From Serratia surfactantfaciens (GTDB lineage Bacteria > Pseudomonadota > Gammaproteobacteria > Enterobacterales > Enterobacteriaceae), in NCBI RefSeq assembly GCF_001642805.2, contig NZ_CP016948.1:2976001-3040000 (forward strand): a stretch of DNA of 64,000 nt, read 5' to 3'. The position numbers and the translations under genes are program-made. Under the pieces are notes generated by a model. It saw only the letters and a list, made by a program, of their open reading frames with translations, had not been told where the DNA came from and searched no databases. Below are positions 38,252 to 46,736 of this stretch, piece after piece. Each line of letters begins with the position of its first letter. Within the stretch, counting starts at the first letter, position 1.

Positions 38252-39175
38252 TTATATTTTTGGTGCCACCCTTCGGTCAACATAAATAAGATATGAGCAA
38301 CTCACCACGACTAGCCCCAGCACGATCAGCACAGCACCCAATACAAACTCAATTTGCAGCGGTTCGCCGAGAATGACGACACCCGCCAGGATACCGAATA
38401 CCGGGGTCATAAAGGTAAGAATGCCCAGCGAAGAAGCCTGATAGCGGCGCAACAGTGAAAACCAGATCAGGTAGCTGAAAAACGACACGATCACCGTTTG
38501 GAACAGCAAACTGCTCCAGACCACCGTGCTCATGACGACGTGCAAATTGCCCGTCGCTATCGCCAGCAGCGACAGCAGCACGCCGGCGCCCGTCAACTGA
38601 AACAGCAGCGTCTGTTTGGCGGGGCACTCCGCCAGACGGGTGGTGCGAATCACCAGAGTAGAACCGCCCCAGGCGATCCCCGCCAGCAGGCCGTAGAGAT
38701 CGCCTTTCAGCCGCTCGGCACCGCCGCTTTCCACGGCCATGCCCGACATGGCCAGCACCACGCCGCCAAAGGCGATGAGCATGCCAAACCACTGCATCGG
38801 CGACAGGCGCTCCTGATGAATAAGAAAATGCAGGCCAAGCGCGGAAAACAGCGGCGCGGTGTACAAAAACACCGCCATATGTGAAGCACTGGTGTAACGC
38901 AGCCCCTCGGAGACAAAAAAGAACTCCAGCGCAAACAATCCCCCCACGCTCAAACCGGCGCACAGCGTAGCGCGATCCCAGGTGAAGCGTTCGCCGCGGC
39001 AGCGCGCCAGCAGATAAACCCCCAGCGCGGCGAGACCCGAGCGAATGGCAATCTGCAGCACCGCCGACATGTCCGACTCTGCCGCCTTGATCGCCACCTG
39101 CTGCATCCCCCAGATGGCGCATAGCATCACCATGGCGGCGGCAGCTCTGCCGTCGATACCAATTCTTGCATTCAT
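38252..39175 (-). CDS. EamA-domain DMT-family transporter
   Basis: A 307-residue inner-membrane protein with ten hydrophobic helices arranged as two EamA repeats. The first is marked by AMVMLCAIWGMQQVAIK and the second by GLLAGIAWGGSTLVIRTTR, with the typical LTFMTPVFGILAGVVILGEPL near the end. Members export amino acids, nucleosides or other metabolites, or drugs; the substrate is not predictable. Faces the DsdC-like regulator across the small 100-aa gene. Confidence 0.88.
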   Translation of the reverse strand: MNARIGIDGRAAAAMVMLCAIWGMQQVAIKAAESDMSAVLQIAIRSGLAALGVYLLARCRGERFTWDRATLCAGLSVGGLFALEFFFVSEGLRYTSASHMAVFLYTAPLFSALGLHFLIHQERLSPMQWFGMLIAFGGVVLAMSGMAVESGGAERLKGDLYGLLAGIAWGGSTLVIRTTRLAECPAKQTLLFQLTGAGVLLSLLAIATGNLHVVMSTVVWSSLLFQTVIVSFFSYLIWFSLLRRYQASSLGILTFMTPVFGILAGVVILGEPLQIEFVLGAVLIVLGLVVVSCSYLIYVDRRVAPKI

Positions 39176-39220
39176 AATAAGTTCTCGCCGCCGTTGGAAT
39201 AATAACAGGCTGCCGTCGTC

Positions 39221-39511
39221 TTATTCTTTATAAACCACGATTTCCTGATAAAGTTTAATAACCTCACCATCGCTGTCTACGGCGTCGGTATATTCGGTTT
39301 GCTGCGCCAAATGAATCACCTTCCATCCTTTACGCGCCAGTTCAGGGATCGTCAGGTGCCCCACGCCGCGGCAGGTAAACAGGGTATCGTCGGACAACCT
39401 GAGTTTGCTAACCTCAGCATAATCATAAGCTTGAGAATGGCAAACGTGCGACTCCGCCGCCATCGCCGGTAATGAAAACAACCCCACTAACAACATTAAC
39501 AGGTTTCTCAT
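39221..39511 (-). CDS. Small secreted protein of unknown function
   Basis: A 96-residue precursor with a clear signal peptide (RNLLMLLVGLFSLPAMAA) and a mature domain with two Cys (ESHVCHSQ, LFTCRGVG) that can form a disulfide. The part WKVIHLAQQTEYTDAVDSDGE recalls small periplasmic proteins but I recognise no family. It is read toward the EamA gene, 45 bp upstream of it. Confidence 0.7.
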   Translation of the reverse strand: MRNLLMLLVGLFSLPAMAAESHVCHSQAYDYAEVSKLRLSDDTLFTCRGVGHLTIPELARKGWKVIHLAQQTEYTDAVDSDGEVIKLYQEIVVYKE

Positions 39512-39909
39512 GGCGACCTCCCAATCGCTTATTTATCCCGACCGATTACGCAGCCAAAGGTCAACGTTAATACGGCGGTGACAGGCTAAAATCAATTATC
39601 TCTTGCACGGTTGAAATTACAGGCAGGCGCCGGTGGCTGACAAATGAAAAATATAAACCTTGGCGTTAAATGAATTCATCCAAGCGGAGAGGCATGCATA
39701 GCGCCCGTTTTCGCCGCACGAAATGGTCAAAAACCGGCCAATAATTAGCAAGAAAAGTAATTATTTATCTCGTCGTTTATGTTACAAATGCCGCCCGCCG
39801 CGAAAACACTAAAAAACACCGTCAAAATGCGCAAAAACGCAGCTTTTTGCGCAAAACATCGGCATGGCGGCGCTGATGGGGGCGGTCATACATAAAACAG
39901 GGATAACAC
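39512..39909 (+). other. Porin leader and promoter region
   Basis: 398 bp without a gene, separating the small secreted protein gene from the divergently read porin. It is AT-rich around 39720-39850 and contains a strong hairpin (39828-39853) in the likely 5' leader of the porin mRNA. Confidence 0.5.
39828..39853 (+). repeat. Hairpin in the porin 5' leader
   Basis: Arms TGCGCAAAAA and TTTTTGCGCA are perfect complements with a 6-nt loop, 57 bp before the porin ATG. No U-tract follows on the plus strand, so it is unlikely to be a simple terminator. Confidence 0.55.
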
Positions 39910-41061
39910 ATGGCAATGAAATTGCGCGTAGTGACTCAGGCAGTGGCGCTGGGTCTGGCGATCGGCAGTGCGTCGTTCGCCGCTCAGGCGGAAATCACCC
40001 TGCTGAAGCAAGATCCGCAGGCCGGCGATCCGCTCAGCCGCCTGAACTTCACCGTTGGCGGCAGCATCCGTCCGCAGTTCAACAACATGACGGGCGACGG
40101 TGACAAGGGCTCCTACAAGCGTAACGGCTTCGACGGCGGCACCCGTTTCCGTTTCGCGGCGGACTACTACCTGTTCGACGATATCAGCTGGATCAGCTAC
40201 TACGAGCTGGGTGTGAACATTCCGGCGCTGTTTGACTGGGATCATCACTATGCCGACGGCGCGCGAAACACCAGCCGCCGCATGCTGTATACCGGCCTGA
40301 AGAGCAAAACCTGGGGACAGATGACCTTCGGCCAGCAGAACAGCGTTTACTATGATGTCGTCGGTGCCAAAACCGACATCTGGGACTACGACATGCTGGC
40401 TCAGGCGCCGGGCAACGGCATCAACGGCGACTACGACGGCTCTTACCGTTCACGCAAAATGCTGAAGTACAAAAATAGCTTCGGCGATGCGGACGTTTAC
40501 GCTTCGTACCTGTTCAGCGACAGCGACTACCTGCCGGGCAACGGCCTGCGCTATAAGCGCAAAGGCGGCGGCTCACTGGGCGTGGATTACCACATTACTC
40601 AGGATCTGACCTGGGGCACCGCCTGGAACTACACCCGCGCCGAAATGCGCAACCCGTCCACCAGCGGCAGCAAAAGCTACGACCAGAACATCGTCGGCAC
40701 CGCCATCAGCTGGAAACCGGACAACTGGACGCTGACCTTCGGCGGCGGTTACTACCACGACTTCCTGACCACCAAGAAAGCCGACATCAACAATTACTTC
40801 GCCGGCGACGCGTGGGGCATCGAGTACCTGGCCGGTTATACCGTGCCGGTTGGTCAGTACGCGGTGAAATCGGTGATGCCGTACTTCATGGGCGATCGCC
40901 TGGAATACGTCACCGGCCGCAACTACCAGCGCATCGACAACGGCCTCGGGGTTACCGTGCAGTTTGACTACGGCTTCCGCGTTGACGTAGAGCATGTGCT
41001 GACATCGAGCACCGACAACCTCGGCGATATGACCGTGGTGCGTCTGCGCTACGACTTCTGA
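39910..41061 (+). CDS. Gram-negative porin
   Basis: A 383-residue outer-membrane protein with signal peptide (about residues 1-26, ending AAQA before EITLLKQ). The mature chain alternates short amphipathic strands (TRFRFAADYYLF, QMTFGQQNSVYYDVVGAKTD, SFGDADVYASYLFSDS) and ends in Phe (VRLRYDF), as expected of a 16-strand trimeric porin. It is not a clear OmpC/OmpF orthologue. ATG 39910 follows AGGGA; ATG 39916 is a possible alternative. A terminator follows. Confidence 0.85.
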   Translation: MAMKLRVVTQAVALGLAIGSASFAAQAEITLLKQDPQAGDPLSRLNFTVGGSIRPQFNNMTGDGDKGSYKRNGFDGGTRFRFAADYYLFDDISWISYYELGVNIPALFDWDHHYADGARNTSRRMLYTGLKSKTWGQMTFGQQNSVYYDVVGAKTDIWDYDMLAQAPGNGINGDYDGSYRSRKMLKYKNSFGDADVYASYLFSDSDYLPGNGLRYKRKGGGSLGVDYHITQDLTWGTAWNYTRAEMRNPSTSGSKSYDQNIVGTAISWKPDNWTLTFGGGYYHDFLTTKKADINNYFAGDAWGIEYLAGYTVPVGQYAVKSVMPYFMGDRLEYVTGRNYQRIDNGLGVTVQFDYGFRVDVEHVLTSSTDNLGDMTVVRLRYDF

Positions 41062-41074
41062 TTGCTCAGAACGT

Positions 41075-41102
41075 AAAAAAGGCCGCGCAAGCGGCCTTTT
41101 TC
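41075..41102. terminator. Bidirectional terminator between porin and mltB
   Basis: AAAAAAGGCCGC / GCGGCCTTTTTT with GCAA loop; symmetrical A- and T-runs serve both convergent genes. Confidence 0.9.
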
Positions 41103-41118
41103 GTTGATTGAAGCAGCG

Positions 41119-42207
41119 TCAGAAACCGCCGCGCGCCGAGCGCCCAACCGCTTCGCCCAACTGCCACACCGCCATGGCGTAGTGGGTGCTGTGGTTATAG
41201 CGGGTGATGACGTAGAAGTTCGGCAAGCCGTACCAATACTGGTAGCCGGTGCCAACGTCCAGCCGCAGCAGGCTGGCCTCCTGATTATCGCCGAGCGAAC
41301 CCTGTGGGCTTAGGCCAGCTTCCGCCAGCGCGGCAACCGAATAGCGAGTCTTGAAGCCGTTTTCCAGCCCCGGCGCCTGGCCGTTGGCCTGGATGGCGAC
41401 CGGTTCGCCTTTGGACCACCCGTGCGCCTTGAAGTAATTGGCCACGCTGCCGATGGCATCGACCGGATCCCACAGGTTGATATGACCATCGCCGTTAAAG
41501 TCGACCGCATAGCTTTTGAAGGAGGAAGGCATGAACTGCCCGTAGCCCATCGCGCCGGCGAAGGAGCCACGCAGCTCGAGCGGATCGTCGCCTTCGGTGC
41601 GCGACATCAGCAGGAAGGTTTCCAGCTCACCGGCGAAGTAATCGGCGCGGCGCGGATAGTCAAAGGCCAGCGTCGCCAACGCATCGATAATGCGGGTTTT
41701 ACCCATTACGCGGCCCCAGCGGGTCTCCACGCCGATAATCCCCACGATGATCTCCGGCGGCACGCCGTACACCTGCCAGGCACGCTGCAGCGCATCCTGA
41801 TATTGGTTCCAGAACACCACGCCGTTCTGCACGTTATCCGGCGTAATAAATTTGTTGCGATAGCGCAGCCAGGAGCCATTCGGCCCGGTTGGCCCCTGGG
41901 TAGACGGCGTCGGCGCTTGCCTGTCCATCAGCCGCAGCACCGAATCCAATCGTCGGGCCTGCGCCAGCACATCGTGCAGCTGCTGCCGATCAAAGCCGTG
42001 TTCCTGCACCATCTTATCGATAAAGCGCGCGGTATTCGGGTTATTGGCGAAATCCCCCCCCAGCGGCGCGCCGCTGTGCGCCGGGCTCAGCAAAAAGCCG
42101 CCTTTTACCGGGGCGTTCTGCGGCGTAGCGGTGGTACTGGGTTTCGGCGTGCTGCTACAGGCAGCAAGCAAGGTAATCAGCGGTAAAAGCGCAACCAGGT
42201 GACGCAT
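41119..42207 (-). CDS. mltB: Membrane-bound lytic murein transglycosylase B
   Basis: MltB cleaves the MurNAc-GlcNAc bond of peptidoglycan with formation of 1,6-anhydroMurNAc. The 362-residue lipoprotein has the lipobox LLAAC (Cys17), catalytic Glu161 in GIIGVETRWGRVMGK, GAMGYGQFMPSS and the calcium-binding EF-hand-like DFNGDGHINLWD. Near-identical in layout to E. coli MltB (361 residues). In E. coli mltB lies elsewhere (near srl/recA), so the position here differs. Confidence 0.96.
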   Translation of the reverse strand: MRHLVALLPLITLLAACSSTPKPSTTATPQNAPVKGGFLLSPAHSGAPLGGDFANNPNTARFIDKMVQEHGFDRQQLHDVLAQARRLDSVLRLMDRQAPTPSTQGPTGPNGSWLRYRNKFITPDNVQNGVVFWNQYQDALQRAWQVYGVPPEIIVGIIGVETRWGRVMGKTRIIDALATLAFDYPRRADYFAGELETFLLMSRTEGDDPLELRGSFAGAMGYGQFMPSSFKSYAVDFNGDGHINLWDPVDAIGSVANYFKAHGWSKGEPVAIQANGQAPGLENGFKTRYSVAALAEAGLSPQGSLGDNQEASLLRLDVGTGYQYWYGLPNFYVITRYNHSTHYAMAVWQLGEAVGRSARGGF

Positions 42208-42294
42208 CGGATATCCATATAGCCATGCAAGAGATAAGTGAGAGTTATGTTAATGCATTGTTCGGTGCGAACAAACAGGATTATGTCGCCAATT

Positions 42295-42361
42295 ACCGCC
42301 TCAGGTAGCCAAACGTGCCAAATTGTGACGTTTTACGTGATGGAAGGACGCCTGAGGCGGT
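42295..42361. repeat. Long-armed inverted repeat upstream of the DUF805 gene
   Basis: ACCGCCTCAGG (42295-42305) and CCTGAGGCGGT (42351-42361), 11-bp arms with a 45-nt spacer. It could form a stem-loop in RNA or a paired operator. It lies between the mltB start and the Fur box. Confidence 0.5.
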
Positions 42362-42387
42362 CACGCTGAATCTCAACCGCGAATAAA

Positions 42388-42402
42388 TGATAATAATTAT
42401 CA
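42388..42402. promoter_or_regulatory. Perfect 7-1-7 Fur box
   Basis: TGATAATAATTATCA is a perfect palindrome and exactly the 7-1-7 Fur motif. It sits just upstream of a promoter (-35 TTGACG), so iron-loaded Fur should repress the DUF805 gene. Confidence 0.75.
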
Positions 42403-42404
42403 CC

Positions 42405-42432
42405 TTGACGCTCCCGGTTACCCGGATAAAAT
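42405..42432 (+). promoter_or_regulatory. Promoter of the DUF805 gene
   Basis: TTGACG (42405-42410), 16-bp spacer, TAAAAT (42427-42432). The Fur box ends 3 bp upstream of the -35 element. Confidence 0.65.
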
Positions 42433-42499
42433 GCCCCGCTGTTTGCCCTGCTTACCGCCAGACGGCGATTCATCGCCATTATCGCGACAACGGACTGTT

Positions 42500-42955
42500 A
42501 TGGAATCTCTCGGACAACTCGCTAAAGGCCTCTATCGTGGGCGCGTCTCGCGCAAAACCTTTATTTTTTCGCTGGCCATCTTCGCCATCGGCATCGCGCT
42601 GCTGTCGTTTCTGTCGACCTATCTGGACAAAAATCATTTTCGCGCCCATGCACACAGCGATACCGCCGAATTCGTCGCGGTGCTGCTGTATCTGCTGTGC
42701 ATTATGGTGTGGGCGCTGTTCTGCTTCGGTCTGGTGACGTGGTTCATGGCCAAAACCGCGTTCCGGTTCAACGATATCGGTCTGCCCGGTTGGGCGCTGG
42801 CCGTGGCGTGCTATGTGTGTTCGGTGCTGAACAATTACTCCCCTGGCCCGGTGGCCCGCTGGCTGCCGCTGTTCAGTCTGGCGGGGATGATCTGCGCCCT
42901 GCTGTTGCCGCCCGACGGGCTGCGCCGCAAGCCGGACGGCAACGCTGACGACTAA
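42500..42955 (+). CDS. DUF805 family inner-membrane protein
   Basis: A 151-residue protein with four membrane segments (IFSLAIFAIGIALLSFL, FVAVLLYLLCIMVWALFCFGLVTWF, GWALAVACYVCSV, LFSLAGMICALLL) and the DUF805 hallmarks GRVSRKTF at the start and FRFNDIGLPGW in the middle. Function unknown; related proteins (YhaH/YhaI) are common in enterobacteria. It converges with pgaD and overlaps its end by 4 bp. Start at ATG 42500 (MESLGQLAKGLYRGR); upstream in-frame codons are not DUF805-like. Likely iron-regulated from its Fur box. Confidence 0.85.
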   Translation: MESLGQLAKGLYRGRVSRKTFIFSLAIFAIGIALLSFLSTYLDKNHFRAHAHSDTAEFVAVLLYLLCIMVWALFCFGLVTWFMAKTAFRFNDIGLPGWALAVACYVCSVLNNYSPGPVARWLPLFSLAGMICALLLPPDGLRRKPDGNADD

Positions 42956-43392
42956 CGCAGCTGCACCACCTTGTTCGCTGCCGGTTCGGCCGCCGTCAGC
43001 CTGCCGCTGACCTGGCTGATGCCGCCGCCGCTGTTATGGGACACCACGGCGATCGGCAAACGCCGCAGCTGCCGGGTCAGCTCCGGCGTGATATAGCCGA
43101 TGTGGGTGTTCTGTTGCTGTTTCCGCCAGCGGCCAGCGGCCCTGCGGCGGGAGAAATACTGGTTGTATTTGGCCCAGGCGATCAACGTGACGGCATTGAA
43201 CAACGCCACAATGATATACAGCGAGATCACCTCCAGCAGCGACAGGGCAGAACCCACCCCGTGCTGATCCATCACCGACATCAGGCCGCGGCTGAACAGA
43301 TAAAGGAAGCCGCACCAGGCGAAAAGCGTCAGCAGGCTGTCTACCACGCGCGGCAGCAGGCCGCGTTCGGAATAAATCAGGACATCTGTCAT
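42952..43392 (-). CDS. pgaD: Poly-beta-1,6-GlcNAc synthesis protein PgaD
   Basis: PgaD is the small inner-membrane partner of PgaC; in E. coli the PgaC-PgaD contact is stabilised by c-di-GMP. The 146-residue protein has two membrane helices ([21 protein letters not shown] and [23 protein letters not shown]), then the charged cytosolic [17 protein letters not shown]. Its ATG overlaps the pgaC TGA. The C-terminus overlaps the convergent DUF805 gene by 4 bp. Confidence 0.93.
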   Translation of the reverse strand: MTDVLIYSERGLLPRVVDSLLTLFAWCGFLYLFSRGLMSVMDQHGVGSALSLLEVISLYIIVALFNAVTLIAWAKYNQYFSRRRAAGRWRKQQQNTHIGYITPELTRQLRRLPIAVVSHNSGGGISQVSGRLTAAEPAANKVVQLR

Positions 43393-44723
43393 TCTTTGAT
43401 CCTCCCAATGCCCCGATCGGGGCTGATCCAGCGCGCACGCCCGCGCCGAGCTTTCAACATGACTTTGGAAAACGCCACCAGCGTGGTCAGCAGGCTGAGC
43501 AGCCAATACACCAGCGGATACCAGATGATCCAGAACAGCGAGCGGCCGAAGCCCTTCTCATAGCGCTTCTCCAGCAGCAGGCTAACGGTGAACTGCAGCA
43601 GGCACACCACGCCCAGCACCAAGCCGGTAAACGCCGGCGTCAGCAACGAGTGAATGCGGATGCCCTCCGGCAGCGGCACCGCCAGCCCGGCCAGGAAAAT
43701 CAGCACGCTGACCAGGTAAGTGAACGCCCACAACGTAGAAAGGCAATACTCGGCGAACAGCAGCCACATATGCCGGTGCTCCCAGGCCCACAGGTTGCGC
43801 AGATTCTTTAAAAACACCTCGGCGCCGCCCTGCGCCCAGCGCAGGCGCTGCTTCCACAGCCCTCGCAGGGTCTCTGGCATCAGGATCCAGCACAGCGCCC
43901 GCGGTTCGAAGAAGATAGCCCAGTGCTTGAGCTGTAGCTTCCAGCTGATGTCGATGTCTTCGGTGATCATGTCCTGGCTCCAGTAGCCGACATCGGTAAG
44001 CGCTTGCTTACGAAACGCGGCCACCACGCCGGAAATGGTGAACAGGCGGCCATAGACGCGCTGCGTGCGCTTGATAAGGCCGATGATCGACGAAAACTCG
44101 CCGACCTGGATGCGGCCGATCAGCGTGGAGCGCGTGCGGATGCGCGGGTTGCCGGTCACGGCGCCGACGTGCGGATTGGCCAACAGCGGCGCCACCAAAT
44201 AGGCCGCCGCATCGCGATCCAGCAGCGCATCGCCGTCGATGCACACCAGAAACTCGCTGCGCGCCGCCGCCGCGCCCGCCTGCAGCGCGATCGCTTTGCC
44301 CTGATTTTGCGCCAGATGGATCACCCGCAGGCGGGGGAACTCCAGCGTCAACTGATCCAGCACCTCGGCGGTGTCATCGCTGGAACCGTCGTTGATGGCG
44401 ATCACTTCGATATTTTCATAGCGCTGCGCCATCGCCGCCGAAATGGTTTCACGCGCGTTCAATCCCTCGTTGAAACAGGGGATCAGCACGCTGATCGACG
44501 GGTTGCCCGGCAGCACCGGCGCGGGCATGTCCGGGCTCCAGCGCCAGTGGCGCTCGCGGTGCAGCCAGAAATAGATGCCGCCGGCGATCCAGATACCGGA
44601 CATGAACAGCGGCCAGAAAAACACGAAGTTGAGCAGCACTTCGCCAGTAAACAGCAGGACGATGCCGAAAGGCACGCTCAACACCAGACACAGGATAAAT
44701 AAGGCAATTAAACGATCGGTCAT
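43389..44723 (-). CDS. pgaC: Poly-beta-1,6-N-acetylglucosamine synthase PgaC
   Basis: A processive GT2 glycosyltransferase in the inner membrane that polymerises UDP-GlcNAc into PGA biofilm polysaccharide. The 444-residue protein has two N-terminal helices, the GT2 motifs [32 protein letters not shown] and the QxxRW motif QRLRWAQGG, then two to three C-terminal helices. Overlaps pgaB and pgaD by 4 bp. Confidence 0.97.
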   Translation of the reverse strand: MTDRLIALFILCLVLSVPFGIVLLFTGEVLLNFVFFWPLFMSGIWIAGGIYFWLHRERHWRWSPDMPAPVLPGNPSISVLIPCFNEGLNARETISAAMAQRYENIEVIAINDGSSDDTAEVLDQLTLEFPRLRVIHLAQNQGKAIALQAGAAAARSEFLVCIDGDALLDRDAAAYLVAPLLANPHVGAVTGNPRIRTRSTLIGRIQVGEFSSIIGLIKRTQRVYGRLFTISGVVAAFRKQALTDVGYWSQDMITEDIDISWKLQLKHWAIFFEPRALCWILMPETLRGLWKQRLRWAQGGAEVFLKNLRNLWAWEHRHMWLLFAEYCLSTLWAFTYLVSVLIFLAGLAVPLPEGIRIHSLLTPAFTGLVLGVVCLLQFTVSLLLEKRYEKGFGRSLFWIIWYPLVYWLLSLLTTLVAFSKVMLKARRGRARWISPDRGIGRIKE

Positions 44724-46726
44724 GGCAGTGGGAACCAGGCTGAGGACAACACCGGGCGAACGGCATCCAGCTTAGGCCGATCGTCGAGGAAGTTGTCGGG
44801 GTAATAACCAAAGCTCTGAGCGCCATTGCGCTGCAGGCGACGCATCCATTCGGCCAGCAGTTGACCGTCATCCAGGCTGATCCGGCGCTCCTTGCGCCAG
44901 TCGACGGCCTGCAACTCAAACACCGTTTTATCGAGCGCGCCGGGGTAAACGGCCACTTTGCCCACCAGTTGATCCAGCCAGCGGCCGCTGTCGGCGCGCG
45001 ACACGTTTTCCATCAGCGGCATCGCCATCGGCGCCACCCAGTCGTAGGCCTGCAGGAAATCCGCCAGATTCTGGCCGAACCAGGCTTCGCTGGCAGGATC
45101 GAGCACCGGCATCGCATAGATGTTGCGCGCGGTTTGCACCTGCGGGCCGCGGATCGCCCGCACCCGCTCGGTCAGCGACTGGGTAAATGCGATCAGCGCC
45201 CGGCTCTTGAAGCGCGTCCAGCGCGCCATCGCCTGCGGATCCTGGCGTATCGCCGCCACTGAATCGGCGAAGCCGGCCTGGCGGTAGGCCGCAACGGCGT
45301 CGGGGCCAGCGTCTTCGAAGTCCGACAGCAGGGCATCGTCGTGGAACAGTATCCCTTTAAAGGTGGCGTGGGCCGCCAGATCCTCGTAGATCTCACCGAT
45401 GCGCTGGCGCGCCACAGCGCTGAACGGCGACAGGCGGCGGTACTGCTTGTCGTCTACCGACAGCTGCCCGCTTTGCGGATCGAGGCGCTGTACGCGCGGC
45501 ACGTCAGAGCCCAGCTCGAACGCCAGCACCGGCATCCAGGCATACACGGCCACGCCGGTGCGCGAAGAGAGCTGCCAGGAGACCCGGTTGAACAGGTCGG
45601 CCTTCATCGGCAGCCAGCGGTTGGGGAAATAGAGCTCGCGCACGTTGCCGTCGCCTTTTGGATCGGCGAACGCCTGCAGGAAAACGGTATTGATGCGCAG
45701 GTCGTAGATGCGCTGGATCAACTTGTCGAGGTTTTTGGCCTGCTGCTGCGGATCGGGATCGTAGAGGTAGTCGAGATCGACGTGCGCCACCCGCATGATC
45801 TGCCGGTTCTGTATCTGCGTCAGCTGCTGGGCGAAGCTCGTCAGCGACGGATTGCCGGCCACCAGCATGCGCGGCACGTTCTCAGGCGCGTTGACGTCTC
45901 CCAGCCCGTTCTCCAGCGTCAGCGCCATGCGGTAACCGTGCTTGCGCGCGATGTCCAGTGCCACGCCGCCGGCCGCGCCGTAAGGCCAGACCCACACGCG
46001 CGGCGCCTTACCGGTGGCGGCGGTGATGCGCTGGGTTATCAACGCCACGTCCTTCTCGATACGTTGGCGATATTCCGCCTCGCTTTCGTAGCGGCCCTGT
46101 TTGGCGTCATACAGCCGATTAGCGACCGCCGGTTCGGTATTGCCCTGCGGGTTGGCGATGCCGCCGTAATGCGACGCGTAGGTGTGTGCGCCGATCTCCA
46201 CCAGCCCGGAGTCCGACACCTCCCGCACCTGCTGCCAGGTGAGGAAGCGATCGCGCGGCGTCATCAGGCCGCCGAAGTCGACCGGCTTGCCGGCCGGCGC
46301 ATCCAGCCAGACGCCGACCGGCGCCAGCACCGCCGGCCAGTTGTAGGCCTTCAGCAGCGGGAAGACCCGGCTGTAGAAGCTGCGGTAGCCGTCGTCGAAG
46401 GTCAGCAGCACCGCCTTGTTCGGCAACGCCGGGCCGCCGTTTTGCGCCTGCAGGATCTGCTCGACCGACACCGGCTGGTAGCCGTTTTGCTTCAGCCAGG
46501 CGAACTGTTCGTTGAGCGCGCTGGTGCGCACCGACATGTAGCGCTGGTCCGCCGCGCCGTCTTCCACGTCGTGATACGCCAGCACCGCGTAACGGTTGGC
46601 CGGCCACGGGCGTTCCATCGGCCCCACGGGGCGCTCCGCCGGCGGCGTGAAGCGCGGCACGTCCACCTGGCTGCAGGCGGTGGTCAGCAACGCGGCCAAC
46701 ACGAAAAGCGAGGATCGAATAAGCAT
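44720..46726 (-). CDS. pgaB: Poly-beta-1,6-GlcNAc N-deacetylase PgaB
   Basis: PgaB partially deacetylates PGA in the periplasm, needed for export through PgaA, and its C-terminal domain has glycoside hydrolase (GH153) activity. The 668-residue lipoprotein (Cys18) shows the polysaccharide deacetylase motifs [27 protein letters not shown] (catalytic and metal Asp) and [12 protein letters not shown] (metal His), then the hydrolase domain from about residue 310 ([26 protein letters not shown]). Ten bp after pgaA. Confidence 0.97.
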   Translation of the reverse strand: MLIRSSLFVLAALLTTACSQVDVPRFTPPAERPVGPMERPWPANRYAVLAYHDVEDGAADQRYMSVRTSALNEQFAWLKQNGYQPVSVEQILQAQNGGPALPNKAVLLTFDDGYRSFYSRVFPLLKAYNWPAVLAPVGVWLDAPAGKPVDFGGLMTPRDRFLTWQQVREVSDSGLVEIGAHTYASHYGGIANPQGNTEPAVANRLYDAKQGRYESEAEYRQRIEKDVALITQRITAATGKAPRVWVWPYGAAGGVALDIARKHGYRMALTLENGLGDVNAPENVPRMLVAGNPSLTSFAQQLTQIQNRQIMRVAHVDLDYLYDPDPQQQAKNLDKLIQRIYDLRINTVFLQAFADPKGDGNVRELYFPNRWLPMKADLFNRVSWQLSSRTGVAVYAWMPVLAFELGSDVPRVQRLDPQSGQLSVDDKQYRRLSPFSAVARQRIGEIYEDLAAHATFKGILFHDDALLSDFEDAGPDAVAAYRQAGFADSVAAIRQDPQAMARWTRFKSRALIAFTQSLTERVRAIRGPQVQTARNIYAMPVLDPASEAWFGQNLADFLQAYDWVAPMAMPLMENVSRADSGRWLDQLVGKVAVYPGALDKTVFELQAVDWRKERRISLDDGQLLAEWMRRLQRNGAQSFGYYPDNFLDDRPKLDAVRPVLSSAWFPLP

Positions 46727-46736
46727 GATTATTCCT

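Noticed and set aside
30428..40000. An integrated prophage or genomic island with attachment repeats behind argW
   Set aside because: No integrase, phage gene or duplicate of the tRNA 3' end was found; only local AT-richness supports acquisition.
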